The notes under the pieces are model-generated. The model did no database searches, was not told the origin of the DNA, and saw nothing but the letters and a program-made list of their open reading frames with translations. Below, piece after piece: positions 17,737 to 25,334 of a stretch of 41,561 nt of DNA. The position numbers and the translations under genes are program-made. Origin of the DNA: Lentisphaerae bacterium RIFOXYA12_64_32 (lineage in GTDB: Bacteria; Verrucomicrobiota; Lentisphaeria; Oligosphaerales; YB12-FULL-65-16); contig MHBL01000335.1 in NCBI GenBank assembly GCA_001803235.1, positions 1 to 41,561 of the forward strand. The letters are read 5' to 3'. Positions within the stretch are counted from its first letter, which is position 1, and each line of letters starts with the position of its first letter.

Positions 17737-17751
17737 GCCTTTCAGGCGGAA
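17737..17751. repeat. REP-like palindrome (GTAGTCCCGC family), copy 6
   Basis: GAGTCCCGCC followed by TTTCAGGCGG gives a CCGCCT stem closed by AGGCGG with a three-base loop, one base longer than the other copies. It is the most diverged of the six copies in the window. Confidence 0.55.
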
Positions 17752-17941
17752 GTGGCAGCGACGCTTCAGCGAGCGGGCGCACGGCGTCGCCATCCGCACA
17801 CGTGTCGACACGCTGAGCGAGACGCTGCAACGCGAACATCCCCTCTGCGAGTAACATGGGACCCCACGACTACAAACTCGCGTTTTCTGGCAGACTTTGT
17901 GACGATCGCAACGACGCTTTTTGAGTGTCGGGGGGCGGACT

Positions 17942-17972
17942 TCAGCAATCAGCAATCAACGATCAGCAATCG
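17942..17972. repeat. Short tandem heptamer array (CAGCAAT)
   Basis: Four successive 7-bp units, CAGCAAT, CAGCAAT, CAACGAT, CAGCAAT, preceded by TT. It resembles in build, not in sequence, the heptamer arrays at 19127-19214 and 35313-35399. Confidence 0.6.
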
Positions 17973-18044
17973 GCGTCGGTCTTGGTTCCGGCTACGCCGG
18001 GTTAGGAGTCGCAGGCGGAACGACGGTGTGCTGGCCCATGTGTG

Positions 18045-18227
18045 AGACCCCCGTGGCCTTGTGCCACGGGTGAATCGGGTTTGCCCGCCAAACGTAGGCG
18101 CCTCCCCTCTCTTCCCTTTCCCCCGTCCGCCGGCGGCAGACGGGGGAAAGGGAAGAGAGGGGACACGGTGCGGCGTAGTAACCAATGATGAACCCATTCA
18201 CCTGCCACACAAGGTGGCAGGGGTCTA
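18045..18227. repeat. Nested inverted repeat: 24-bp perfect stem inside a pair of CTTGT-loop hairpins
   Basis: The core is a perfect 24-bp inverted repeat, 18104-18127 with 18139-18162, around an 11-base loop. Outside it lie two hairpins that are related copies in inverted orientation: 18050-18070 (CCCGTGGC-CTTGT-GCCACGGG) and 18201-18221 (CCTGCCAC-ACAAG-GTGGCAGG). Read on the same strand both have the loop CTTGT, an upstream AGACCCC and a downstream GGTGAAT; the 8-bp stems differ but remain fully paired. A third copy of the hairpin is at 36780-36800. Confidence 0.75.
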
Positions 18228-18379
18228 TGCTCCACCCTTTCTTGGCGCATTACGGCCGATCTCCCAGCCCCGCGTGTGTTCTGGCCAAAGAGAGGTTACC
18301 TTACGGGTAGACCGGCCGGCGGCGGCCGCCAGCGGTCCGAGCCTTCAGTCGCCGGTCGGCGATCCAGAGGAGACAGGCC

Positions 18380-19096
18380 ATGACGGACACGCCCCAAATC
18401 CCCAGCGACCTCTCGGTGTTCGCGTCGCTGACACCGGACGAAATCAGGACCATGACTGCCGCGGTCTGGCACCACGACTACCCCGCGAACACGGTCATCT
18501 TCCGCGAAGGCGACAAGGCGGGGGCGCTGTTCATCGTCACCCGCGGCAGAGTGCGCGTCGTCGTGTCATTCGCCGCCGGCCTGGAGAAGGAAATGCTCAA
18601 CCTGGGGATGGGTGACATTTTCGGCGAGCTGTCGGTGATCACCGGCCAGGACCGGTCGGCGACCGCCACGACTTTGGAGGACACGTCCGTCCTCTCGATC
18701 GACAAGATGGCACTGGGGAAACTCTGCCGCGAACACCCGCTGATCGGGAACAAGCTGCTGCGGTTCCTTCTGCTGACCGTGGCCGAGCGGCTTCACACCA
18801 CCACGACCCACTACCGGAACGCGGTGGACTGGGCCCTGAACGTCAGCGACGCGATGGAACTGAATTTGAACGCGCTGGCGGGCGGCCGCCTCGCGGTCGC
18901 GGCCGAACTGGTGACCGGCAGCCGGGTGGCGGGCGAACTGGTGAAGGTCCAGAAGCACGGGAATGACAGCGAACTGGTCATCCGGAATTCGACGGGCGAG
19001 GTCGTGGTCATCCCGTATCATGCCGTGGCCAGTATCGCCTTCCCGGCAGAGGCGGTGCAGCCGCGGAAGGACCGGACCGGCGCGTTTACGCTGTGA
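18380..19096 (+). CDS. Cyclic-nucleotide-binding effector without DNA-binding domain
   Basis: 238 residues; GAGGAG lies 7 bases before the ATG. Residues about 12-125 are a cNMP-binding beta-roll: FREGDKAGALFIVTRGRVRV and the phosphate-binding cassette FGELSVITGQDRSATA (Glu83, Arg92). There is no helix-turn-helix, so this is not a Crp-type transcription factor. After a helical linker, residues about 165-225 form a small beta-rich domain (GGRLAVAAELVTGSRVAGEL, then VVVIPYHAVASIAF) that resembles Sm- or PilZ-like barrels, although the RxxxR and DxSxxG motifs of PilZ are absent. It precedes two PilT-type ATPases by about 200 bp on the same strand, which suggests a role in controlling pilus retraction by a second messenger; that role is inference. 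Confidence 0.78.
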   Translation: MTDTPQIPSDLSVFASLTPDEIRTMTAAVWHHDYPANTVIFREGDKAGALFIVTRGRVRVVVSFAAGLEKEMLNLGMGDIFGELSVITGQDRSATATTLEDTSVLSIDKMALGKLCREHPLIGNKLLRFLLLTVAERLHTTTTHYRNAVDWALNVSDAMELNLNALAGGRLAVAAELVTGSRVAGELVKVQKHGNDSELVIRNSTGEVVVIPYHAVASIAFPAEAVQPRKDRTGAFTL

Positions 19097-19126
19097 GGCC
19101 CGGGCGGACGTGATGCAGGAGTCGGG

Positions 19127-19214
19127 GGTGTCAGGTTTCAGTGTTCAGGTTTCAGGAACGCGCCATCGACTTGTGACCTCGCGGCTCCCGCCTGACACCT
19201 GACACCTGAACACT
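19127..19214. repeat. Inverted pair of heptamer arrays
   Basis: Left arm: GTGTCAG, GTTTCAG, TGTTCAG, GTTTCAG. Right arm, read forward: CCTGACA, CCTGACA, CCTGAAC. The right arm is approximately the reverse complement of the left, so the two could pair across about 35 bases. The pair lies between the cyclic-nucleotide-binding gene and the first PilT-type gene. Confidence 0.6.
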
Positions 19215-19289
19215 CCTTCTGCGAAACAGGATCTCGCGGGAGGCTCGTGGTGAGTGGGGCGAAAAGCTGGTCTTGAGCGAGGTGAACGC

Positions 19290-20801
19290 GTGAGCCTCGA
19301 AGTCCAATGGTTCCTGTTGCTGGCGACGAGTCAGCAGGTGATTACCGAGGACGCTGCCCAGCAGCTCACCGCCGCCCTCGACGCGGAAGCTGACCTCATG
19401 GCGGTCGCACAAGCGGTGCTGGACAACAACCTGTGCGACGACCTGGAAAAGGTCCAGGCACTGGCCAATGAAGCCTACGAACGCGCACAGCGCGGCGAGG
19501 CTCCGGCCCAGCCCGACACCGCGGCCGAAGCCCCGCCGGAAGCGCCGAGCGCGGAACCAGCCGTCGCCGAACCGGTAATCTCCGCCGGCGGCGAAACCGG
19601 GATGCCCCGCCTGGAAGACGCGGAGGCGCTCTCCGACGCGGCGGTTCGCGAACTGATGATGGCCGCGCTGGCGGCCGCGCGCGCGGCAGATGCCAGCGAC
19701 CTGGACGTGACCGCGGGCGTACCCCCGTTCCTGCGCCGCTGGCAGAAGATCGAGAGCCTCGGCACCTCGCCGCTCTCCGCCGCGGCAGCCCTCAAACTCA
19801 ACACCGCACTGCTCTCCGAAGCGCAGCGGGAGGAGTTCCTGGCCGCCAAGGACCTCAGCGTGGGCCTGGAACTGGAGAACGGCGACCGCTACCGCGTCAA
19901 TCTTATCTTCCACAAGGAAGGCGTGGGCGGCACCTATCACATTGTGCCGAACAGGATCCGGACCCTCGCCGAACTCGGGTTCCTAGGCCACGAGAGTATT
20001 TCCAAACTTCTCGACTTCCACAACGGCCTGATCCTGGTCACCGGCCCGACCGGCTGCGGCAAGACCACCACCCTGGCCGCCATGGTCCAGGCGATCAACG
20101 AGAAGCGCAACGATCACATCATCACGCTCGAAGACCCGATCGAGTTCACCTTCCAGTGCCAGGGCTGCAACGTGACCCAGCGCCAGGTGGGCCGTGACAC
20201 GGACAGTTACGCCTCCGCTCTGAAAGGCGCCCTGCGCGAAGACCCGGACATCATCGTCATCGGCGAACTCCACGACCTGGAGACCATCGAGATGGCCATC
20301 ACCGCCGCCGAGACCGGGCACCTGGTCATCGGCACCCTGCACACCGCGGACGCGGCGTCGACCCTGAACCGGCTCTTGGACGTGTTCCCGCCCGCGCAAC
20401 AGCCGCAGATCCGCGCCATGACCGCCGAGAGCCTGCGCGGCGTCCTCTGCCAGCGGCTGGTGCCGCGCGCCGATGGCAACGGCCTGGTCGTGGCCCACGC
20501 CCTGCTGGTCAGTTCTCCGGCGGTCGGCAAGATCATCCGCGAAGGCCGCACCTTCCACCTCGCCGGGGTCATGCAGACCGGCTCCAGCCAGGGCATGCGC
20601 ACCATGGAAACGGCCTTCTTCGACCTGTTCACCAAAGGGCTCATCACCGACGAACTGGCCCTGGAAAACATCAAGTCCCGTGACATGCTCAACCGTCTGA
20701 AAGCCAAGCAGCAGAGTCTGGCCAGTGCACCGGCCGACGACGACGAGTCCGAGGCGCAAGACCAGGCGGGCGCCGGCAAGAAGAAAGGCTGGTTCCGCTG
20801 A
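19290..20801 (+). CDS. PilT-type retraction ATPase with N-terminal extension
   Basis: 503 residues from GTG 19290, chosen because GAGGTGA stands just upstream; a second GTG at 19254 with GGGAGG 10 bases upstream would add 12 residues. The C-terminal about 350 residues are a GspE/PilT ATPase: Walker A GPTGCGKTTT (Lys258), Asp box ITLEDPIEFTF, Walker B DPDIIVIGELHDLETI and His box GTLHTADAASTLNR. The first about 65 residues are a helical domain, followed by an Ala/Pro/Glu-rich linker (about 68-120) and then a PilT N-domain that is poorly conserved. PilT hexamers pull in type IV pili from the cytoplasmic side of the membrane. No pilin, PilC, PilM-Q or PilB gene is in the window. The charged KKKGWFR end is unusual. 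Confidence 0.9.
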   Translation: MSLEVQWFLLLATSQQVITEDAAQQLTAALDAEADLMAVAQAVLDNNLCDDLEKVQALANEAYERAQRGEAPAQPDTAAEAPPEAPSAEPAVAEPVISAGGETGMPRLEDAEALSDAAVRELMMAALAAARAADASDLDVTAGVPPFLRRWQKIESLGTSPLSAAAALKLNTALLSEAQREEFLAAKDLSVGLELENGDRYRVNLIFHKEGVGGTYHIVPNRIRTLAELGFLGHESISKLLDFHNGLILVTGPTGCGKTTTLAAMVQAINEKRNDHIITLEDPIEFTFQCQGCNVTQRQVGRDTDSYASALKGALREDPDIIVIGELHDLETIEMAITAAETGHLVIGTLHTADAASTLNRLLDVFPPAQQPQIRAMTAESLRGVLCQRLVPRADGNGLVVAHALLVSSPAVGKIIREGRTFHLAGVMQTGSSQGMRTMETAFFDLFTKGLITDELALENIKSRDMLNRLKAKQQSLASAPADDDESEAQDQAGAGKKKGWFR

Positions 20802-20807
20802 TGCCGG

Positions 20808-21084
20808 GTGCCACCGGGCGCAAATAACGGCCTGTTGGCCGGGCAGATGGTCGATGAGCATTCGACGGCACGATCGTAAGGCGATACACGAGTATCGTTG
20901 TCGATCGTGCCGTTGAATGATCGCGACCAGGTGCCCGCCCGCCAGGGTTGCCATGGCCAAGACAAGAGCTGTAATGTACTACAAGAGCAACGGTCTTGAT
21001 GGAATTGTGGTGTTGACCGCAGTTCCACACGAAGCGGCCCGCCCTTCGGGTTGCCAGCAGGCCGTTATTTGCGCCCGGGGGCAC
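20808..21084. mobile_element. 277-bp MITE-like element with 32-bp inverted ends and internal hairpins
   Basis: The ends 20808-20839 and 21052-21084 are inverted copies matching at 30 of 32 positions (both contain GGGCGCAAATAACGGCCTG or its complement). Inside, an 18-bp stem (starting CATTCGACGG at 20859, with one G-T pair) encloses a perfect hairpin CGATAC-ACGA-GTATCG, and a further CAAGAC/GTCTTG pairing lies to the right. The element fills the space between the two PilT-type genes: it starts 6 bases after one stop and ends 4 bases before the next ATG, so its right end supplies the G-rich ribosome-binding region of the second gene. I see no target-site duplication and no open frame. It could instead be a structured regulatory RNA. 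Confidence 0.6.
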
Positions 21085-21088
21085 TAGC

Positions 21089-22168
21089 ATGGACGAATTG
21101 CTCCTGCACATGCTGAAGATGAAGGGCTCAGACCTGCACCTGAAGGTCGGACAACCGCCCAAGACGCGGGTGCACGGCGAGCTGAAACCCATGCCGGATC
21201 GGCCACCCGTCACAGCCGAAGTCATGGAAGAGATCATGAAGGGCATCTGCCCGCCGGTGCAGTGGGAGCGTTACCTTCAGACCCACGACCTGGATTTCGC
21301 CTACGAGATCGCGGGCGCGGCGCGCTTTCGCTCCAACTACCTGTACGACAACCACGGCATGGCCGCGGTGTTTCGCCAAATCCCGTCCAAAATCCTCAGC
21401 CTCGAAGACCTGAAGGCCCCCGAAGTCCTGCGCCGGATCAGCCGCCTGAAGGAAGGGCTGGTCTTCGTCACCGGCCCGACCGGCAGCGGCAAGTCCACCA
21501 CCATGGCGGCGATGATCGACTACATCAACAAGAACTTCGAGAAGAAGATCATCACCATCGAGGACCCGGTCGAGTTCGTGCACAAGAACAACAAGTGCAT
21601 CATCCAGCACCGCGAGGTGGGCGACCACACCCAGTCCTTTGCCGCCGCCCTGCACAGTGCCATGAAAGCCGCCCCCGATATCGTGCTGCTGGGCGAAATG
21701 CGCGAACTGGAAACCATCCGCCTGGCCCTGAACTGCGCCACCATGGGAATGCTGGTGTTCGGCACGCTCCACACCAACTGCGCGCCCAAAACCATTGACC
21801 GCGTCATCGACGTGTTCCCCGCCGACCAGCAGTCCCAGATCCGCACCATGCTCGGCGACTGCCTGGCCGCCATCGTCTCGCAACTGCTCTGCCGTACCGC
21901 CGACGGCAAGGGCCGTGTGGCAGCCCACGAAATCCTGCTCCGCGTCGAAGGCCTCTCCAACGTCATCCGCGAGGGGCAGATCAGCAGCATCCGCTCCATG
22001 ATCGAGTCCGGCGGTAACGACGGCATGTGCTCCATGGATGGCACCCTGCTGCGCCTGCTCCGCGAAGGCCGCATCACCGCGCACGAAGCCTACATGAAGG
22101 CAACCGAAAAGGAAAACTTCGCCCAACTCCTGCCCAAGGACGAAGCCCAAGGCGCCGCACACGCCTGA
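21089..22168 (+). CDS. pilT: PilT/PilU-type twitching motility ATPase
   Basis: 359 residues, the usual PilT/PilU length. Residues 1-20 (MDELLLHMLKMKGSDLHLKV) show the standard PilT N-domain opening with the SDLHL motif. Walker A is GPTGSGKST (Lys135), the Asp box IITIEDPVEFVH, Walker B PDIVLLGEMRELETI and the His box GTLHTNCAPKTIDRVID. The usual AIREDPD segment preceding Walker B reads AMKAAPD here. The last 20 residues are diverged. This copy is more canonical than its upstream paralogue, so the pair may work like PilT and PilU, a main motor and an accessory one. The ribosome-binding site is only a G-rich run within the end of the 277-bp element. Confidence 0.93.
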   Translation: MDELLLHMLKMKGSDLHLKVGQPPKTRVHGELKPMPDRPPVTAEVMEEIMKGICPPVQWERYLQTHDLDFAYEIAGAARFRSNYLYDNHGMAAVFRQIPSKILSLEDLKAPEVLRRISRLKEGLVFVTGPTGSGKSTTMAAMIDYINKNFEKKIITIEDPVEFVHKNNKCIIQHREVGDHTQSFAAALHSAMKAAPDIVLLGEMRELETIRLALNCATMGMLVFGTLHTNCAPKTIDRVIDVFPADQQSQIRTMLGDCLAAIVSQLLCRTADGKGRVAAHEILLRVEGLSNVIREGQISSIRSMIESGGNDGMCSMDGTLLRLLREGRITAHEAYMKATEKENFAQLLPKDEAQGAAHA

Positions 22169-22270
22169 GGGAAACCACCGTTCAACGACGGATCGAACGG
22201 CGGCAGGCGGCAGGCCGGTCAAGCCAACGATGCCAGCGTCTGTTGGTACCGTGGATCGACGCTCTGAGGA

Positions 22271-22372
22271 AGTAGAGCAAGGCTCCAGCCTTGCAGTTTC
22301 CCGCGCCCGCTGAGAGCTCCGGCGCGGATCGTGGTCGACACAGCAAGGCTGGAGTCATGCTGCTACTTTGCG
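22271..22372. repeat. Inverted pair of ACTCCAGCCTTGC-type repeats
   Basis: Left copy: GTAGAGCAAGGCTCCAGCCTTGC region (about 22271-22294), containing the perfect hairpin GCAAGGCT-CC-AGCCTTGC. Right copy, on the other strand, reads GTAGCAGCATGACTCCAGCC and then TTGCTGTG (about 22341-22369). Both start with GTAG and share CTCCAGCCTTGC. The pair lies between the second PilT-type gene and the esterase gene, so it can form a long hairpin in a transcript passing through. Confidence 0.6.
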
Positions 22373-22416
22373 GCACACGCGCGAGCCAACGCCGCTAATG
22401 CGGCAGGCGGGGGGCC

Positions 22417-24939
22417 ATGGCAACGTCGGGAAAAACCCATGGACTCCGCATTCCCGTGTCGCAGCGCTACTGGCTGGCGCTAGCCACGCTGGCCGCCGTC
22501 GTCGCCGTGCTGGCCGCCATCGTCGTCGGACTCCGACGCGATCTGCGCAAGGCCGTGGCCGCCGCTGAGGCGCGCACCGCGCTGCTCGCCGACATCAAAT
22601 CCCTGCGCGACCGGACCGGTCAGCCGGGTGTCGCGGCGCCGGACCTGCCCGCCTGCTTCCTGGCCCGTCTCAATCATGCCGAGTGGCGAGCCGCCGACCT
22701 GGCGCCGGGCCCGAAACCCAACGAACTGCGCGACCTGCGCAAACTCGTCGACACCATTCGCGACGACCTCAACGCCCGCGACCGCAACGACGACTTCCTC
22801 GCCACCAAGACCGAGTCAGTCATCGGCGGCTGCTGGTCGGAACTCGACGGCACGGCCCAACCCTATGCCGTAGCGCTGCCGGACGACTACGACGCCAAAC
22901 GCCGCTGGCCGCTGCTCGTGCTGCTCCACGGTCAGGGCATGTTCAGGCCGTTCCAGTGCGACGCGCGGCCGCAACCGGGCATGATCGTCGTCGCACCGCA
23001 CGGCCGCGGCGGCATGGACTACAAGTTCGTGGGCGAGCTCGACGTCCTGCGCGTCGTCGAGGAAGTGTCGCGGCTCTACCCGGTCGACCCGGACCGCGTC
23101 TACCTGGCCGGCAACTCGATGGGCGGCACCGGCGCCTGGCAGCTCGCCACGCGCTTCCCCGACCGCTTCGCCGCTATCCTGCCGGTCTGCGGCAACACCG
23201 ACGTGCGCGTCTGGGCCGAACGCTGGGACTGGATCACACCGCCCGACTCGCCCCAACGCGAAGTCCGCGACTTCCTGCGCGACGACACCGGCACGCTCGT
23301 CTACGCCGCCAACCTGCTCAACGTCGGCGTGGTGGCCGTTCACGGCATGGAAGACCCGATCGTCGACGCGCTGCACTCCGAGCGCATGGTCGCGGCTCTG
23401 GAGCAGCTCAAGCACCCGGCGGTCGCGTTGTACCTGCTGCCCCTGGTCGAGCACGGCGTGAACGTAAGCATCGCCACGGCGCTCGATGGCCGGCGCCGGA
23501 TCGAGCGCCCCGAACGCGTCCGCTACCGCACCGCCTGGCTCAAGTACGACGGCGCCGACTGGGTGCGCATCCGCGGGCTCGGCCGGCGCCTCCGGTTCGC
23601 GGACGTCGACGCCCGCGTCGACCCCGTCACCGGCGCGATCGATGTACGCACCGCCAACGTAACCCGGCTCGAACTGCTCCCCGACCGCATGCCGCTCCAG
23701 ACGCCGCCGCGGGAGGTGACCATCGACGGACGACCTGTGGAGTTCGCCCCCGGCGCACGCCTGGAGTTCACCAACGACGAAGCCGGCAACTGGCTTCAGG
23801 CAGAGCCGGCGCCTGGACGCAGCGCGCCCTTCCCGCCGCCCAAGTCGCGCGACGTCGAGGGTCCGGTCGAGCACGCCCTGATGTCGAGCTTCCTCGTCGT
23901 CGAGCCGTCCGGGCAATCGCCGTGCACCGGCGCCGCCCGCGCCGCCGCCGGCGTGTTCGCCGGAATCTGGCGCGAACGCTTCGCCGGCCCGCCCCGGGTC
24001 CGGCGCGACACCGAGGTCGTGGCCGCGGACATTGTCGACCACAACCTCATCCTGTTCGGTGGTCCGGCCGAGAACGCGTTCGCCACGCAGGTGATCGGCG
24101 CCCTGCCCGTAACGATCGGACCGGACAGCATCACGCTGGGCGGGACGACGTACGCAGGGCCCAACGCGGGCGTGAAACTCTGCTACCCGAACCCGCTGAA
24201 CCCGCGCCGCTACGTGGTGCTCGTCGCCGGCACCACGCCGGAAAGCTACACGGACATCAACGTCCGCTTCGGCAACTGGTTCGACTGGATCCCGTACGAC
24301 GCACGCTCACACTTCGACTATGCCGTGTTCGATGACCGCACCGTCGGTCGCGCGCCGGAGACGTTCCTGGTCTGGGGGTTCTTCGGCGAGAAATGGCAGT
24401 TCGACGACGCGCTGCGCTTCGAGGGCGTCGAGTCATGGCGCCATCGGGTTCGCCCACGCGTGCACCCGGCCGACGCGGCCAAGGCCGCTGACGCAACCGG
24501 GACCGGGCCGCTCCGGCTCGACTCGGTCGCGGTCGCCGGGCAGTGGCTCGGGAAAGAGTACCTGGAGCGCAACCGCCTGTTCGACGGCGCGCCCCTCGTC
24601 TTGACGGGGAACGAGTACGAACGCGGGCTCGCGTTCCGCTGGCCGGGCTCAGTCACGTTCAAGAACCCCGGCCGCACGCGCCTCCGAGCCGCGATCGGCA
24701 TTGCTTGGGACGGCCGCACCGAACCGTGCGACGACCGCAAGGAGTTCGAGCGCGCCGTGTTCACGGTCAACGGCGACAACGGCAAGGAACTCTACCGCAG
24801 CAAGTCCCGGCGCTGGAACGATCCCCCGCTCGAGCTCGACGTCGACGTGACCGGCCACGCCAACGTCACGCTCGGCGGCGGCGGCGGACGCGTCTGGCTG
24901 AACACCACCTGCGTCTGGGCCAACGCACGCCTCGAGTAG
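22417..24939 (+). CDS. Membrane-anchored esterase (alpha/beta hydrolase) with NPCBM-like C-terminal domain
   Basis: 840 residues; a G-run lies 4-9 bases before the ATG. A single TM helix spans about 19-41 (YWLALATLAAVVAVLAAIVV), followed by a helical linker, so the rest is likely exported. Residues about 145-370 form an alpha/beta hydrolase of the esterase-D/prolyl-oligopeptidase kind: WPLLVLLHGQG (oxyanion region), nucleophile Ser234 in AGNSMGGTGAW, Asp in VHGMEDPIVD and His in PLVEHGVN. The middle (about 385-690) is of unknown fold. The last about 140 residues match the NPCBM (sugar-binding, next to GH domains) pattern: LVLTGNEYERGLAFRWPGSV, FTVNGDNGKELYRS and the terminal WANARLE. It probably deacylates a polysaccharide at the cell surface. 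Confidence 0.85.
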   Translation: MATSGKTHGLRIPVSQRYWLALATLAAVVAVLAAIVVGLRRDLRKAVAAAEARTALLADIKSLRDRTGQPGVAAPDLPACFLARLNHAEWRAADLAPGPKPNELRDLRKLVDTIRDDLNARDRNDDFLATKTESVIGGCWSELDGTAQPYAVALPDDYDAKRRWPLLVLLHGQGMFRPFQCDARPQPGMIVVAPHGRGGMDYKFVGELDVLRVVEEVSRLYPVDPDRVYLAGNSMGGTGAWQLATRFPDRFAAILPVCGNTDVRVWAERWDWITPPDSPQREVRDFLRDDTGTLVYAANLLNVGVVAVHGMEDPIVDALHSERMVAALEQLKHPAVALYLLPLVEHGVNVSIATALDGRRRIERPERVRYRTAWLKYDGADWVRIRGLGRRLRFADVDARVDPVTGAIDVRTANVTRLELLPDRMPLQTPPREVTIDGRPVEFAPGARLEFTNDEAGNWLQAEPAPGRSAPFPPPKSRDVEGPVEHALMSSFLVVEPSGQSPCTGAARAAAGVFAGIWRERFAGPPRVRRDTEVVAADIVDHNLILFGGPAENAFATQVIGALPVTIGPDSITLGGTTYAGPNAGVKLCYPNPLNPRRYVVLVAGTTPESYTDINVRFGNWFDWIPYDARSHFDYAVFDDRTVGRAPETFLVWGFFGEKWQFDDALRFEGVESWRHRVRPRVHPADAAKAADATGTGPLRLDSVAVAGQWLGKEYLERNRLFDGAPLVLTGNEYERGLAFRWPGSVTFKNPGRTRLRAAIGIAWDGRTEPCDDRKEFERAVFTVNGDNGKELYRSKSRRWNDPPLELDVDVTGHANVTLGGGGGRVWLNTTCVWANARLE

Positions 24940-25005
24940 CCGCCGAATCGGGGCTACGCGCCCCGAACCCGCGCCAAAGGGCCATTGGCCCTCTGGACTC
25001 CCGAT

Positions 25006-25057
25006 GGTCTTGCGGAGTGCGCACGACGCTGCAGCGTCGTGCGCACTCCGCAAGACC
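25006..25057. repeat. Perfect 52-bp palindrome without loop
   Basis: The left half GGTCTTGCGGAGTGCGCACG plus ACGCTG is followed directly by its exact reverse complement, ending GCAAGACC. All 26 pairs match and there is no spacer. It lies 67 bp past the stop of the esterase gene. Confidence 0.9.
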
Positions 25058-25176
25058 GGCCCGGCGCTGGCGCGATATCCGACACACCGCGCCGCTGCAA
25101 CGCGCACCCCTTGGCCTCACCTCCCACGCCGGCCCAAGCACCACCGAGGAGTCATAGCCTCCCCGGAGCCCACGCT

Positions 25177-25259
25177 GCGGATCGCGGACTTGGCGATGGG
25201 CAGGTTTACATTGGTGTTCCAGAGAGGCGGTTTGGCCCATCGCCAAGTCCGCGATCCGC
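25177..25259. repeat. Inverted repeat with two perfect 24-bp arms and 35-bp loop
   Basis: 25177-25200 (GCGGATCGCGGACTTGGCGA plus TGGG) and 25236-25259 are exact reverse complements. The loop contains a relatively AT-rich stretch (GTTTACATTGGTG). It could be a miniature mobile unit or a strong bidirectional hairpin. Confidence 0.85.
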
Positions 25260-25270
25260 CACCGGGAGGT

Positions 25271-25319
25271 CTGGAGGGTCAACGATCCTCCAGCGGGGGC
25301 GTGGGGGCAGAGCCCCCAC
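25271..25319. terminator. Two hairpins after the metallo-hydrolase gene, possible terminator on the minus strand
   Basis: CTGGAGG with CCTCCAG (25271-25293, 9-base loop) and GTGGGGGC-AGA-GCCCCCAC (25301-25319). They begin 16 bp past the minus-strand stop at 25335. There is no T-run, so intrinsic termination is not certain. Confidence 0.4.
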
Positions 25320-25334
25320 ACTCGCGCGCCGCCG

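Larger units (their letters stand above)
17529..18379. other. 0.85 kb without a gene, built largely of repeats
   Basis: The region between the divergent rlmM and cyclic-nucleotide-binding genes has no convincing frame. It contains, in order, a CAGA-loop hairpin (17661-17703), a GTAGTCCCGC-family hairpin (17737-17751), a heptamer array (17942-17972) and a nested inverted structure (18045-18227). The last about 90 bases hold the promoter region of the gene starting at 18380, whose ribosome-binding site GAGGAG is at 18367-18372. Confidence 0.55.
24940..25334. other. Palindrome-rich gap of 0.4 kb
   Basis: No gene is supported between the esterase and the minus-strand metallo-hydrolase. The region is a row of strong inverted repeats: AGGGCC-ATT-GGCCCT near 24978-24992, a 52-bp palindrome (25006-25057), a 24-bp-arm inverted repeat (25177-25259) and two further hairpins (25271-25319). 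As both flanking genes point into it, bidirectional transcript ending is one possible role. Confidence 0.6.

Noticed and set aside
18104..18162. 24-bp stem considered as a terminator of an upstream gene
   Set aside because: The neighbouring genes diverge from this region, so no transcript ends here, and no T-run follows.
18380..19096. Crp/Fnr transcription factor assignment
   Set aside because: No helix-turn-helix after the cyclic-nucleotide domain; the C-terminal part is beta-rich.
19127..19214. Heptamer arrays considered as a CRISPR array
   Set aside because: Units are 7 bp, without unique spacers of 30-40 bp, and there are no cas genes.
25006..25057. Palindrome considered as an intrinsic terminator
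   Set aside because: Stem far longer than usual, no T-run on either strand; recorded as a repeat instead.
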